Positions 38,839 to 48,322 are shown, counted from the first letter of the stretch. The stretch: 51,889 nt of DNA from Anaerolineales bacterium (GCA_020059485.1 JAGVCA010000016.1:1-51889), one strand, 5' to 3'. Notes: generated by a model not told the origin, from the sequence alone. Numbers and translations are program-made.

Positions 38839-39750
38839 CTAGTCCCGGTAGACAGCCACGCGCACCGGCTGATCCAGCGCTGCGGCCTGCACCAGCGCGG
38901 CATTGGCCTGGTTGATCAGCTCGTAAAGCGGCAGGCCGACAGCAGGGTTGACGCAAGTGTAACCGGCTGCCACTTCCAGGGAGACCAGCGACATATCCGG
39001 CAGCCGCAGGTTGACCGACAGCACCGCCCCCAGGATCCGCTCGATCACCCGCTGGCCGGAATCATCCGCCAGCCCTGGCAGCAGCACCATGAACACAGAC
39101 GGCATCCACCGCCCCACCAGGTCGTACATCCGCAGATTGGCGCGCAGCGCCCGGGCAGTGAAACGGATAGCCAGGTCGGCAGTCTCGTTGCCATGCTGCT
39201 CACGGATCCGGGCAGCATTCAGGATCTCGACTACAGCAAGGCAGACCGACTGCTTTTCGCGCTGCGAGCGGCTCAACTCAGCCAGGGCGTGTTCGTAGAT
39301 CGCCTGTCGGTTGAACAGGCTGGTCAGATCGTCGTACATGGCGATATCGGTGGCGGGCTGCTGCTGGGCAGCCAGATGATTTTGCAGCGCGATCGTGCGT
39401 TCCGCCACAGTCACCCGGGCACGAAATTCCTGCTCCCGGATCGGCTTGACCAGAAAATCCCCCGGGATCGGACCAAGACAATCGACTGCAAACTTCTCGT
39501 TTTTTTCATCGGTCAGGAACAGGACATAAGGAAAAGGCGGCCGCTGCAGCGCCAGCAGACTGTTCACCAGATCGACACCGCCGCCTTCAAGGTCAAAGTT
39601 GGATATAACCAGTTCCGGTGGTTCGTCCTTCAGTACACCAGCCAGGACGGCGGGGTCATTGACAACCGTCAGCTGATAATCGCTCTCGTCCAGACATTCC
39701 TGCGCCAGGTTGATCTGCCCGGCATCATGATCAAATAACAGCACTCGCAC
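38839..39750 (-). CDS. Response-regulator/GGDEF-like protein, both domains degenerate
   Basis: A 303-residue protein. Start GTG at 39750, six bases after GGGAGG, giving (M)RVLLFDHDAG. The receiver (about 1-115) keeps the acidic pair (FDHD) and the Lys (LVKPI), but the phospho-acceptor position reads LVISNFDL, with Asn where Asp is expected. The C-terminal domain (about 145-300) begins YDDLTSLFNRQAIYEHALAE, as in GGDEF cyclases, but the signature loop is GRWMPSVFMVL, so it should not make c-di-GMP. It may act as a binding or scaffold protein. No partner kinase is adjacent. Confidence 0.8.
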   Translation of the reverse strand: MRVLLFDHDAGQINLAQECLDESDYQLTVVNDPAVLAGVLKDEPPELVISNFDLEGGGVDLVNSLLALQRPPFPYVLFLTDEKNEKFAVDCLGPIPGDFLVKPIREQEFRARVTVAERTIALQNHLAAQQQPATDIAMYDDLTSLFNRQAIYEHALAELSRSQREKQSVCLAVVEILNAARIREQHGNETADLAIRFTARALRANLRMYDLVGRWMPSVFMVLLPGLADDSGQRVIERILGAVLSVNLRLPDMSLVSLEVAAGYTCVNPAVGLPLYELINQANAALVQAAALDQPVRVAVYRD

Positions 39751-39867
39751 GCGCTTCCTCCCGATCCGAAGCACAATCAACCGACTGTGCTTCCAAATTA
39801 TAGGGAAGAATCGGACGGTAAAACGTGTAACTTACATCACAAATCTATGAACAGTGTCGTATTCTTA

Positions 39868-42300
39868 TCAGACCGATAGAGAGAGCTTCCGCAGCCGCAA
39901 ACTGTTGGTGACCACGAACACACTGCTGAAGGCCATCGCGCCTGCCGCCAGCATCGGCACCAGCAATCCGGCCGCTGCCGCCGGGATCAGGATGACATTG
40001 TAGATAAAGGCCCAGAACAGGTTCTGGCGGATGGTCTTCAGTGTCCGGCGGGAAAGCGCGATCGCTTTCGGCACACCCATCAGATCACCGCCCACCAGCA
40101 CCACCGGTGCAGCCGCCATGGCCACATCCGTCCCTGTCCCGATCGCGATCCCAACCTCCGCCTGGGCTAGCGCCGGGGCATCATTGATCCCATCCCCGAC
40201 CATTGCCACGACTTCATCCTGCTGCTGCAGGCGTTGGATGGCTTCCGCCTTTGCACCCGGAAGCACCTCAGCGATCACCTCGTCGATCCCGGCCTGCTTC
40301 GCAATTGCCTCAGCCGTCAGGCGGTTGTCTCCTGTCAGCATCACGACCTTGAGCCCCATTTGCTTCAGTTGGGCAACGGCCTGAACAGAATTCTCTTTCA
40401 AAGTGTCGGCCACGGCGATGATCCCCCCAATGCGGTCATCCACTGCACACAGCATGGCGGTTTTGCCTTCCGACTGCAGCCGGGTGACATCTTCGCGCCA
40501 TTGGCTGGCATCCAGACCGAATTTTTCCATCATGGACGGCGAACCAACCAGCACGCGCCGGCCTTCCACCTCAGCCCGGACGCCGAAACCAACCTCAGCC
40601 TCAAAGCCATCCGCAGGCGATAGCGCCAGCCCATGGGCATTCGCCCTCGCCAGGATCGCCTCTCCTAGCGGATGCTCGCTGCTGCCTTCCACGCTGGCGG
40701 CCAGGCGGAGCAGGTCATCCTCGGTCAGGCTGCCATTCTCACGGCCGATCAAAACATCGGTCACCGCCGGCTGGCCGCGCGTCAGGGTGCCGGTCTTGTC
40801 GAGCACCACGGTTGTGATCTGCCCGGCCTGTTCCAGCGCTTCGCTGGACTTGAGCAAGATCCCCATTTCAGCGCCCCGCCCGGTCCCGACCATCACAGCC
40901 GTCGGCGTGGCCAGTCCCATCGCGCACGGGCAGGCGATCACCAGCACGGCGACCATATTGATCAGCGCGCGGGTAAACGGGGAAACATCCGCTGCGGTCG
41001 GTGCAGGGATGATGAAGTACCAGACCAGGAAGGTGGTAAGGGCGATCCCGATCACTATCGGCACAAATACAGCCGAGACCCGGTCGGCCAGCTTCTGGAT
41101 CGGAGCTTTGCTGGTCTGCGCCTCTTCCACCAGCCGGATGATCTGCGCCAGAGCAGTCTCTTTACCAACCTTGGCGGCCTCAAACACAAAGCGGCCGGTT
41201 TTGTTCAATGTTGCCCCGATGACATCATCACCCTCACGTTTCGGCACGGGCATCGACTCGCCGGTCAGCATGGATTCATCCACGGTCGAACGGCCTTCGA
41301 CCACCACCCCATCCACCGGGACACGCTCACCCGGGCGAACGACCACCAGATCGCCCACCGACACTTCTGCCGCCGGGATCTCTGCTTCCTTGCCGTCCCG
41401 CATCACTGTGGCGGTCTTGGGCTGCAGGCCAATCAGCTTCTTGATCGCTTCACTGGTCTCGCCTTTGGCGCGCGCCTCCAGGAACTTGCCCAACCGGATC
41501 AGCGTGATGATCACCGCGCCGGTCTCAAAATAAACGTGGCCGGGGATCAGGCCGAGGAGTACCGGGATCGAGTAAAAATACGCCGCGGAGGACCCCATGG
41601 CGATCAACACATCCATGTTGGCCGAACCGTTGCGCACGGATTTGTAGCCGCCGACATAGTACTGCCAGCCGACATAGAACTGCACCGGCGTCGCCAGGGC
41701 CAGCATCAGCCAATTGACCCAGGGAGCGTGTGCCCACATCCCCCACAAGCCCAGATCACGGCCCATCGCCAGCAGAAACAGCGGGACAGTGAAGATCAGC
41801 CCGGTGATCAGCAAACGGCGCTGCTCAGCCATCTCCCGCTGGCGCGCCTGGCGCTCGGCATCTTCAGCCTCGCCGCCGATCTCGACGGCTGTGAAACCGG
41901 CCTTTTCCACCGCCTGACGCAGGTCATTCTGGCTGATGATCGTGGGGATATACCGGACGCGGGCCCGTTCCTGTGCGAAACTGACACTCGCTTCCAGTAC
42001 GCCCTCTAATCCCGTCAGTGCCCGTTCCAGGCGGCGAGCATCGTTATCATCGCTCATCCGCTGGATCACCAGATCGGCTTCGCCAGCCGCGATCCCATAC
42101 CCGGCACGTTCGATCCGCGAGACCATTTCAAAAAGGTTGGCCGCCGCCGGGTCATACGAGACTGCCGCGCGCTCGGTCGTCAGGTTCACGTTGGCCTCCT
42201 GCACACCGGAGACTTTCTTCAGGTTGCGTTCAACTGCCGAAACGCAGTTGGCGCAGGTCATACCGGTGACAGGTAAGCTGATCTGTTTGTGTTCGGGCAT
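39868..42300 (-). CDS. copA: Cu(+)-exporting P1B-type ATPase
   Basis: An 810-residue copper-efflux ATPase. The first HMA domain has GMTCANC (Cys16, Cys19); the second HMA-like domain (about 80-150) has lost its CxxC. In the core are TGES (MLTGESMPV), CPC (457-459, [13 protein letters not shown]), the phosphorylated Asp501 in [11 protein letters not shown] in [25 protein letters not shown] and terminal helix residues NLFWAFIYN and MAFSSVFVV. These residues indicate Cu(I)/Ag(I). It is the third gene of the csoR-copZ-copA operon. Confidence 0.96.
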   Translation of the reverse strand: MPEHKQISLPVTGMTCANCVSAVERNLKKVSGVQEANVNLTTERAAVSYDPAAANLFEMVSRIERAGYGIAAGEADLVIQRMSDDNDARRLERALTGLEGVLEASVSFAQERARVRYIPTIISQNDLRQAVEKAGFTAVEIGGEAEDAERQARQREMAEQRRLLITGLIFTVPLFLLAMGRDLGLWGMWAHAPWVNWLMLALATPVQFYVGWQYYVGGYKSVRNGSANMDVLIAMGSSAAYFYSIPVLLGLIPGHVYFETGAVIITLIRLGKFLEARAKGETSEAIKKLIGLQPKTATVMRDGKEAEIPAAEVSVGDLVVVRPGERVPVDGVVVEGRSTVDESMLTGESMPVPKREGDDVIGATLNKTGRFVFEAAKVGKETALAQIIRLVEEAQTSKAPIQKLADRVSAVFVPIVIGIALTTFLVWYFIIPAPTAADVSPFTRALINMVAVLVIACPCAMGLATPTAVMVGTGRGAEMGILLKSSEALEQAGQITTVVLDKTGTLTRGQPAVTDVLIGRENGSLTEDDLLRLAASVEGSSEHPLGEAILARANAHGLALSPADGFEAEVGFGVRAEVEGRRVLVGSPSMMEKFGLDASQWREDVTRLQSEGKTAMLCAVDDRIGGIIAVADTLKENSVQAVAQLKQMGLKVVMLTGDNRLTAEAIAKQAGIDEVIAEVLPGAKAEAIQRLQQQDEVVAMVGDGINDAPALAQAEVGIAIGTGTDVAMAAAPVVLVGGDLMGVPKAIALSRRTLKTIRQNLFWAFIYNVILIPAAAAGLLVPMLAAGAMAFSSVFVVTNSLRLRKLSLSV

Positions 42301-42313
42301 GGATTGCTCCTTC

Positions 42314-42529
42314 TTAGATTGATAAACCGGCGGCCGGGTAATTGATCTCTTTCAGCAACGCCTTGATCTGCTCTTCGGTTGCCGGAGCATCGAAATTGAT
42401 CTCCACGGACTTGGTCTCGTTGGAGGCTTTCACCGCCTGCACACCGGCCAATTCGCCCACCTCGGTCTGGATGGTGTGGACGCAGTGTCCGCACGAAATA
42501 TTCGGTACCTGATATTTGACAGTGGTCAT
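42314..42529 (-). CDS. copZ: Copper chaperone, HMA domain
   Basis: A 71-residue single HMA domain with [18 protein letters not shown] (Cys13, Cys16). It delivers Cu(I) to CopA or CsoR. It lies 13 bp upstream of copA and 24 bp after csoR. Confidence 0.95.
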   Translation of the reverse strand: MTTVKYQVPNISCGHCVHTIQTEVGELAGVQAVKASNETKSVEINFDAPATEEQIKALLKEINYPAAGLSI

Positions 42530-42553
42530 GTTGTTCTCCTTGAAAAAGTTTGT

Positions 42554-42823
42554 TTAGGATTTACGCGAGGTCTCATACACGTCCATGATCTCTTGCAGCA
42601 CCCGCTCTCGTTCGGCTGGGTCCTCGCCCTGCACCGCCGTGATCACGCACGAATGCAGGTGCTCATCGAGGATCAGCTTGCTGACCCGGGTGAGCGCCGA
42701 CTGAACGGCGTGGATCTGGCGGATGACGTCCACACAATAGGCATCCTCATCCACCATGCGGCGGATGCCGGCGATATGGCCCTCAACTGTTTTGAGACGT
42801 TTGGCTGCATCTTCATGTTTCAT
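42554..42823 (-). CDS. csoR: CsoR-family copper-sensing repressor
   Basis: An 89-residue all-helical DUF156 repressor. The Cu(I) ligand set Cys30-His55-Cys59 matches the C-H-C spacing of CsoR (25 and 4 residues). MKHEDAAKRLKTVEGHIAGI is the canonical helix 1. Copper binding releases it from the operator 13 bp upstream, derepressing csoR-copZ-copA. GAGG lies five bases before the ATG. Confidence 0.95.
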   Translation of the reverse strand: MKHEDAAKRLKTVEGHIAGIRRMVDEDAYCVDVIRQIHAVQSALTRVSKLILDEHLHSCVITAVQGEDPAERERVLQEIMDVYETSRKS

Positions 42824-42835
42824 GTGGTCCTCGCT

Positions 42836-42861
42836 TACCCCTCCCCCTATGGGGGGGGTAT
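42836..42861. promoter_or_regulatory. CsoR operator
   Basis: TACCCCTCCCCCTATGGGGG followed by GGGTAT: a G-tract/C-tract palindrome matching the known CsoR operator type. It lies between the -10 and the csoR ATG. Confidence 0.85.
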
Positions 42862-42865
42862 CCTA

Positions 42866-42894
42866 ATAATAACAAAGGTCACCACATTTGTCAA
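42866..42894 (-). promoter_or_regulatory. Promoter of the copper operon
   Basis: Minus strand: TTGACA (42894-42889), a 17-bp spacer, TATTAT (42871-42866). The CsoR operator follows directly, covering the transcription start. Confidence 0.85.
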
Positions 42895-42963
42895 CTCGCT
42901 CGCAATCTGCCCCCGAAAACCAACCAGCACTAATAGAAATGGCAGACAATAAAGAATACGGGT

Positions 42964-43137
42964 ATGGCCACTAAATCAAGACTGACTGGCGAACTAATCG
43001 TCAACAAACTGCAGGAAGCAGAAGTACTTCTCAACCAGGGAAAGCCCCAGAAAGCGGTCTTCAAGTCACTGCAGAACAGCAAGCAATCCCATGATCATTG
43101 GCGAAAAGAATTCGGCGGGCTGGCAGGTCATCCATAG
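42964..43137 (+). pseudogene. IS3-family transposase orfA remnant
   Basis: A 57-residue frame: MATKSRLTGELIVNKLQEAE, VLLNQGKPQKAVFKSLQNSK, ending HDHWRKEFGGLAGHP. It keeps the start (KLxEAEVLLxxGK) and end (WRKEFGGL) of IS3-type OrfA helix-turn-helix proteins, with a scrambled middle and a truncated C-terminus. No orfB or terminal repeats are visible nearby. It marks an old insertion next to the AT-rich beta-lactamase-family gene. Confidence 0.6.
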
Positions 43138-43235
43138 ATTTTGATTGAATGAACACAATGGTGATAATATTTGTAAACCATATCTGATATTAATCGAGTA
43201 GATCTTCCAATCAAAAATTGCTAGGAGAAATCCCC

Positions 43236-44405
43236 ATGAAACATTTGATTGTCATCGGAATTATTGTAGTAATACTTGTCGCCACATACTTCATTCTTGC
43301 CTCAAAAACAGATACGTTTACTGGCCGATGGGTTGCCTGGAAATCGTCCGATGTGGGAGATTATTACCGCTTCCCCAAATTGTCTATTGACAATGCGCCT
43401 CCAACCTTCTATTTCAAGGAAGATCTAAGAAGTTTTGAAGGAATTACTTATTCCTATAAGGGGAAAACCCAAACCTCAGATCTAAACGCTTTGCTCGAAT
43501 CTACCGGGACGTTAGCTTTTATCGTTGTCAAAGATGACACGATCCTTTATGAAGGTTACTTTGGTGGAAACCAGCGGGATTCTATCGTCACATCCTTTTC
43601 ACTTGCCAAATCTGTGACTTCCCTGATCGTGGGTCGGGCGATTGATGATGGCTTGATCGGAAGCCTGGATGATCCCGTCACCACTTACATTCCAGAACTC
43701 CTGAAAACCAATCCGGCATACCAACATATCACTATAGGTGATCTCCTTTCAATGAAGTCTGGAATCGCATTCAAAGATACCGATATCCCCTGGCACGATA
43801 AGTCACGGGCTTATTATCATCCTTTCCTTCGAGAGGTTGTAACAAATCTCCCTATCGCGAGTGATCCCGGAGAAGAATTCGTTTACAACACATTCAATCC
43901 AATTATTCTGGGAATCGTAGTCGAAAGAGCTGCCGGTCAATCTGTTGTTGAATATTTTGAATCTAGCTTTTGGCAGCAACTGGGGATGGAATTTAATGCC
44001 TCATGGAGTATTGATAGTGAAGAAGACAATATGGCAAAGATGGAAAGTGGCTTGAATGCCCGCGCAATAGATTTTGCTAAAATCGGACGTTTGCTTTTAC
44101 TCCAAGGGAATTGGGATGGCAAACAGATTATTTCTGAAGACTGGATCTCAGCCTCAATGGCAATTGACTCTAGTAATCTTGTTTCCAAATTTGGGGATAA
44201 TATTTACTATCAAAACGGCTGGTGGGTTTATGGGCCAACTGAGGAAAGTCTGTATACAGTCTCAGGATGGGGGCATTTAGGCCAGTATCTTTACATTTTT
44301 CCAGATGAGAATATGCTCGTCCTGCGCTTTGGAACACAAACTGGTAAGGTTGATTCCTGGCATCAAATAGCTCAAGAAATAGTCAGGATTACCCACTCTG
44401 AATAA
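43236..44405 (+). CDS. Beta-lactamase-family serine hydrolase (class C/EstB-like)
   Basis: A 389-residue protein with an N-terminal hydrophobic signal-anchor (HLIVIGIIVVILVATYFIL). The serine-hydrolase fold has SxxK in SFSLAKSVTSL and YxN-like YNTFNP; the third motif is around SGWGHLGQY. Such proteins are esterases, peptidases or beta-lactamases; the substrate cannot be told. GGAG lies before ATG 43236. Codon use is visibly AT-rich (ATT, GAA, AAA, TTT, TCT) unlike the neighbours, and an IS3 remnant lies upstream, so recent transfer is likely. Confidence 0.88.
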   Translation: MKHLIVIGIIVVILVATYFILASKTDTFTGRWVAWKSSDVGDYYRFPKLSIDNAPPTFYFKEDLRSFEGITYSYKGKTQTSDLNALLESTGTLAFIVVKDDTILYEGYFGGNQRDSIVTSFSLAKSVTSLIVGRAIDDGLIGSLDDPVTTYIPELLKTNPAYQHITIGDLLSMKSGIAFKDTDIPWHDKSRAYYHPFLREVVTNLPIASDPGEEFVYNTFNPIILGIVVERAAGQSVVEYFESSFWQQLGMEFNASWSIDSEEDNMAKMESGLNARAIDFAKIGRLLLLQGNWDGKQIISEDWISASMAIDSSNLVSKFGDNIYYQNGWWVYGPTEESLYTVSGWGHLGQYLYIFPDENMLVLRFGTQTGKVDSWHQIAQEIVRITHSE

Positions 44406-44589
44406 CAATTTTGAGGATTCCAATTTGACCTACGCCACCCACAGCCACCTCGTCTCACCCTGATACCGATCCTTCCATTTGATCCCTGCGCCGGCCTTGC
44501 GCGCCGGTGGAAGCAGCACCGATCATACCAGTGCCAAATATACCTGCCCTGAGGTCGGACCCGGTTGACCCCCAGATCAATGCTAAAAT

Positions 44590-44620
44590 TGTAAGACGCA
44601 CGCATGCGGTGCGTCTTACA
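44590..44620 (+). promoter_or_regulatory. 12-bp hairpin in the tlpA 5' region
   Basis: TGTAAGACGCAC (44590-44601) pairs with GTGCGTCTTACA (44609-44620), loop GCATGCG. It follows the extended -10 TGC-TAAAAT (44581-44589) and ends eight bases before the AAGGAG ribosome site. It could be a stabilising 5' stem or another dispersed palindrome. The 230-bp space upstream has no gene. Confidence 0.6.
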
Positions 44621-44637
44621 GTTTAAGGAGCATGCCG

Positions 44638-45198
44638 ATGAATTCTCTGACGGAAAAACAATTCCTGCGTCTTGCCGGCGCGGTGCTGCTGATTAGCGCA
44701 GTGTGGATCGCGATCAGCGCCGGACTGCCGGGCGGCACCGCCAATCCCGGGATCCCAGCCCCGCAGGCAGGCTTTCAGGCCCCTGATTTCACCCTCAACA
44801 CCCTGGATGGCAGCACCATCACGCTGTCCGAGCTGCACGGGCAAGCCGTGCTGGTCAATGTCTGGGCCAGCTGGTGTATCCCCTGCCGCACCGAAATGCC
44901 CGCCATGCAGGCGATCTATGATCAGTATGCCAGCCAGGGATTCACCATCCTGGCAGTCAACGCCACCAGCCAGGACTCGGCTAGCGACGCGGCTGACTTT
45001 GTGAATGAGTACGGCTTCACCTTCCCGATCCTGATGGATGTGGACGGCGCGGTCAGCCGCCTGTACCAGGTCAGCGCGCTGCCCAGCAGCTTTTTCATCC
45101 TGCCCAATGGACAGATCGAGGAAGTAGTCTTCGGCGGACCGATGGCCGAAGCCTTGCTGCGTACCCGGGTGGAACGCCTGTTGCAGGGGGAGGAATAA
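44638..45198 (+). CDS. TlpA-like thioredoxin-fold protein, membrane-anchored
   Basis: A 186-residue protein with an uncleaved N-terminal helix (LRLAGAVLLISAVWIAISA) and a periplasm-facing thioredoxin fold: FQAPDFTLNTLDGSTITLSE, VNVWASWCIPCRTEMPAM (CIPC), ILAVNATSQDSA and VSALPSSFFILPNG (cis-Pro). ATG 44638 has AAGGAG seven bases upstream; an ATG two codons earlier overlaps the ribosome site. The stop overlaps the next start (TAATG). Confidence 0.9.
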   Translation: MNSLTEKQFLRLAGAVLLISAVWIAISAGLPGGTANPGIPAPQAGFQAPDFTLNTLDGSTITLSELHGQAVLVNVWASWCIPCRTEMPAMQAIYDQYASQGFTILAVNATSQDSASDAADFVNEYGFTFPILMDVDGAVSRLYQVSALPSSFFILPNGQIEEVVFGGPMAEALLRTRVERLLQGEE

Positions 45199-45953
45199 TG
45201 TTCCCTTACCTGAACCTGTTTGGGGCCGCCATCGCGGTTTCGCCGTTAGTGATCCTTGTCGCCATCTGGCTGGGGGCCGCCCTGGCTGAGCGCACCTCGG
45301 ACCGCCACGGCATCCCCTCCGAGACGCTTTACAACCTGATCTTCATCGCCTTGCTGGCCTTCATCCTAGGCGGCCGGCTCAGTTATGCCGCCCAATACCC
45401 ATCGGCGTTCATTGCCGACCCCGTCAGCCTGGTCAGCCGCAACCTGGGCTTGTTCGATCCGGTCGGCGGAGCCGCCATCGGGTTGGTCGCGGCCGCGATC
45501 TACGGTCAGCGCAAACAACTGGCACTTTGGCCAACCCTGGATGCCCTCACCCCGGCCCTGGCAGTGCTCCTGACCGCTATCCCCCTGGCCAATCTGGCTT
45601 CCGGTGAAGCCTTCGGCGCGCCTAGCAGCCTGCCCTGGGCGATCGAACTGTGGGGCCAGTCCCGCCACCCGGTCCAGATCTATGAAGCCCTGGCTGCCGG
45701 TCTGATCCTGTGGTGGCTGTGGCCGGGCCGAGCCAAATCTCAGGATCCTGCCGGGACCAACTTCCTGCTGTTCGTTGCCGCCAACGCTTTTTCCCGGCTA
45801 TTCTTCGAGGGACTGCGCGGCAGTTCAGCCCTGACCGTCCTCAATTTGCGGGCCGCCCAACTGGCAGCCTGGGTTATACTGGCAGCCGCGCTGTACGGTC
45901 TGCTGTATTTGCGCCGCAAATCAAAGACAGCCCTCCGCACAAGGAGCATTTGA
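45198..45953 (+). CDS. Lgt-like prolipoprotein diacylglyceryl transferase family protein
   Basis: A 251-residue polytopic protein with the Lgt fold pattern: IFIALLAFILGGRLSYAAQY, DPVGGAAIGLV, LGNLASGEAF-like ANLASGEAFGAP, RHPVQIYEALAA and RLFFEGLRGSS. Lgt transfers diacylglycerol from phosphatidylglycerol to the lipobox Cys. Several classical Lgt motifs are modified (the usual HGG-GI block reads PVGGAAIGLV, without His), so this may be a paralogue with another role, perhaps linked to the coupled TlpA protein. Confidence 0.75.
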   Translation: MFPYLNLFGAAIAVSPLVILVAIWLGAALAERTSDRHGIPSETLYNLIFIALLAFILGGRLSYAAQYPSAFIADPVSLVSRNLGLFDPVGGAAIGLVAAAIYGQRKQLALWPTLDALTPALAVLLTAIPLANLASGEAFGAPSSLPWAIELWGQSRHPVQIYEALAAGLILWWLWPGRAKSQDPAGTNFLLFVAANAFSRLFFEGLRGSSALTVLNLRAAQLAAWVILAAALYGLLYLRRKSKTALRTRSI

Positions 45954-46312
45954 TGGACAAGATCATCATTAAGGACCTGGTAGCACGCGGCATCATCGGG
46001 CTGAATGATTGGGAACGCGACAAACCGCAGGAGATCGTGATTAACCTGACGGTCTTCACCGACATCCGCCAGGCCGCCCGCGAGGATGACATCGCCACCA
46101 GCGTGAATTACCGCACACTGGCCAAGAAAGCCCTGGCACATGCCGAGACGGCTGAACGGCTGACGGTTGAAGCACTGGCGGAAGACCTGGCCCGGCTCTG
46201 TCTCGAGGATCCGCATGCCCTGAAAGCGATCGTGCGGGTCGAAAAGCCCGGTGCAGTCCGCTTTGCCGGGTCGGTCGGGGTTGAGATCGAACGCACCCCG
46301 GCAGACTTTTAG
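45953..46312 (+). CDS. folB: Dihydroneopterin aldolase family protein
   Basis: A 119-residue FolB: IIIKDLVARGIIGLNDWERD (N-terminal block with the pterin-binding Glu), VNYRTLAKKALAHAET and VRVEKPGAVRFAGSVGVEIE (C-terminal catalytic-Lys region). It converts dihydroneopterin to the hydroxymethyl pterin in folate synthesis. The ATG overlaps the end of the Lgt-like gene, with AAGGAG six bases upstream. FolE, the first enzyme of the pathway, is encoded 2 kb away on the other strand. Confidence 0.93.
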   Translation: MDKIIIKDLVARGIIGLNDWERDKPQEIVINLTVFTDIRQAAREDDIATSVNYRTLAKKALAHAETAERLTVEALAEDLARLCLEDPHALKAIVRVEKPGAVRFAGSVGVEIERTPADF

Positions 46313-46445
46313 GCCGCGCTGATCCACTTTTATTGCCGTCGATTCCCTTTCTGGACTATGTGCTCAAAATGGTATAATTTCACGCCAGCAGCAGCAGATC
46401 TGCTTCATCTGTCTGTGGCTGCCCGGGCCTGAAAGGATAACGCCT

Positions 46446-47480
46446 ATGCGCAAACAAAAAAAGACCACTCTGGCGAACCCCTCCGGCGAAACCGGTATGC
46501 CAGCCTATCAGCTCAGCCTGCCGGTCCTGCTGATCCTGTTCGTGTTATTCATCCTGGTCGGCAGCGGGTTGACCTACCTGGCCACCCGCACCCTGGCCAG
46601 CCCGACCGAGATCTCTGGCGAGGTCGCCATGGTCACCGATACCATCCCGGCGGACACCCCGATCCCGTCCGATACGCCCCAACCGACGATCACCAACACA
46701 CCGGAACCGGTGCCAACATTGCCGCCGATCGAATACCGCGTCCAGGAGGGCGACACCTGTGCCGCGATTTCCGGAGCGTTTAACATTTCGACCACCGCGC
46801 TGATCACCAGCAACGGCCTCTCGGTGAATTGTTACCTGGTCGTCGGTCAACTCCTGCTGGTACCGCAGCCCACCCCGCTGCCGACTACCGACGCGATCGC
46901 CACGCAGTCCGCCCGGCAAACCGAAGCCGCCTGCCCGGTCGAGTACGTCACGGTGCAGTCCGGGGATACCATCGAGATCATCTCGCAATACACCCGGGTC
47001 TCGGTTACCGATATCCTGGCTTACAACGGCAAGACCTCCAATCTGCTGTTCGCCGGCGAGGTACTGGCGATCCCGAGCTGCAAGCAGACCAGCGATCTGA
47101 CTGGCGCGACCTACACGCCTTCTCCCGCCCCCACCTACCAGGCTCCGGAAGCCCTGCAGCCCCAGCGCGGCAGTTACTTCCGCACCGGGCAGGAGATCGT
47201 ACTGCAGTGGGCTGCCCCGGCCGAACTGCGTGAGAACGAGTTCTTCCTCCTGACGCTCATCGACAGTACGGATGGCGGCACACTGGTGCTGGAACTGACG
47301 CTCAAAGATACCCGCTACATCCTGCCGGCCGAGCTCCAGCCAACTGGCAGTACCCCGCACATCTACGCCTGGAAGATCGGCGTGGTCGCCCGGATCGGCG
47401 AGGACGGCCAGGGCAACCCGCTTTACAGCACCGCCGCCACCGACAGCGAAACGCTGTACTTCGCCTGGGAAGGGAACTAG
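46446..47480 (+). CDS. Membrane-anchored protein with two LysM domains
   Basis: A 344-residue protein: a cytoplasmic N-terminus, one transmembrane helix (PVLLILFVLFILVGSGLTYL), a Thr/Pro-rich linker, LysM 1 (YRVQEGDTCAAISGAFNIST) and LysM 2 (VTVQSGDTIEIISQYTRVSV), each with two Cys that could form a disulfide, then a C-terminal beta-rich domain (about 235-344). It presumably binds peptidoglycan. A TATAAT at 46373-46378 is the likely -10, and a strong terminator follows. Confidence 0.88.
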   Translation: MRKQKKTTLANPSGETGMPAYQLSLPVLLILFVLFILVGSGLTYLATRTLASPTEISGEVAMVTDTIPADTPIPSDTPQPTITNTPEPVPTLPPIEYRVQEGDTCAAISGAFNISTTALITSNGLSVNCYLVVGQLLLVPQPTPLPTTDAIATQSARQTEAACPVEYVTVQSGDTIEIISQYTRVSVTDILAYNGKTSNLLFAGEVLAIPSCKQTSDLTGATYTPSPAPTYQAPEALQPQRGSYFRTGQEIVLQWAAPAELRENEFFLLTLIDSTDGGTLVLELTLKDTRYILPAELQPTGSTPHIYAWKIGVVARIGEDGQGNPLYSTAATDSETLYFAWEGN

Positions 47481-47506
47481 CCCAGCAGACTCCTCCAGAT
47501 ATTGCA

Positions 47507-47537
47507 ACAGGCGCTCACATGAGCGCCTGTTTTTTTT
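47507..47537 (+). terminator. Intrinsic terminator after the LysM gene
   Basis: ACAGGCGCTC-ACAT-GAGCGCCTGT followed by T7: a 10-bp perfect stem. Confidence 0.93.
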
Positions 47538-47566
47538 GATCAATGAGATAGGATATTACAAAATAA

Positions 47567-48322
47567 CTAATCCTGCCCGTGGGTGAGTTTCAGCAGACGC
47601 AACCCGATAAGGATATGCCAGACCATGTACCCCAGACCGGCTGCCGGCAGGAACAGTAGCCCGATCATTTCTCCATGCACGGCCGGAGTAAAAATATATG
47701 CCAGGCAGTAAGCCAGGTCGAGCCCGGCAGTGATCAGGCCCACGATCCCGGACGCCCGGCCGAGGACCTTGCTCCGCAGCAATGCCAGCGAGACGATCAA
47801 ACCGGACAGGGCGATCAGCAGCAGGCTGAAATAGCCGGCCGTCCCAGGATGCGCACCTGAGAGGCCAAAACGATGGGCGGCCAGCAGTGCCTGCCCGGCA
47901 GCCAGGATCTGCGCCTGGACTTCGGTGCTGGAGGTAACGAGGTACTGCTCGCTGAGCGGGACCATCGCCAGGGCCGGGTTGGCGGCGATCGAAAGCCCGA
48001 TCCCCAGCAGCCCCACAGCCAGGGCAGCCAGCGCTGCGCCGGGATTACTCCGGCGGAGTGCAGCAAACAAACCCAGCAGCACCACCGCCACCAGCAAGTA
48101 ATTGATGATATCGAACAGATCGAGATAGGTCAGGGCCAGCAGGCGGTTCGATACCAGCAGTGAATACCAGCCTTCGACCGATTCCGGTGGCTGAACCGGA
48201 CTGAACAGCGAGACCTCAGCGGACAGGTTGCGCCGGAAGACGACCCCGGCCAGCAGCGATGCCACCCCACCAAGGCGCAGCAAGCCGCGCCAGGCATGAG
48301 CGCCAGTCGAACCAGTTTCCAT
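47567..48322 (-). CDS. DUF4386-like membrane protein
   Basis: A 251-residue protein with about six membrane helices, resembling the DUF4386 family: LALTYLDLFDIINYLLVAVV, NPGAALAALAVGLLGIGLSI, GYFSLLLIALSGLIVSLALL and ASGIVGLITAGLDLAYCLAY. The conserved 'LLxLxxLDLxxIxxYxLLxL'-type block and late Leu/Gly-rich helices suit that family. Function unknown. It lies 21 bp downstream of folE on the same strand. Confidence 0.7.
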   Translation of the reverse strand: METGSTGAHAWRGLLRLGGVASLLAGVVFRRNLSAEVSLFSPVQPPESVEGWYSLLVSNRLLALTYLDLFDIINYLLVAVVLLGLFAALRRSNPGAALAALAVGLLGIGLSIAANPALAMVPLSEQYLVTSSTEVQAQILAAGQALLAAHRFGLSGAHPGTAGYFSLLLIALSGLIVSLALLRSKVLGRASGIVGLITAGLDLAYCLAYIFTPAVHGEMIGLLFLPAAGLGYMVWHILIGLRLLKLTHGQD

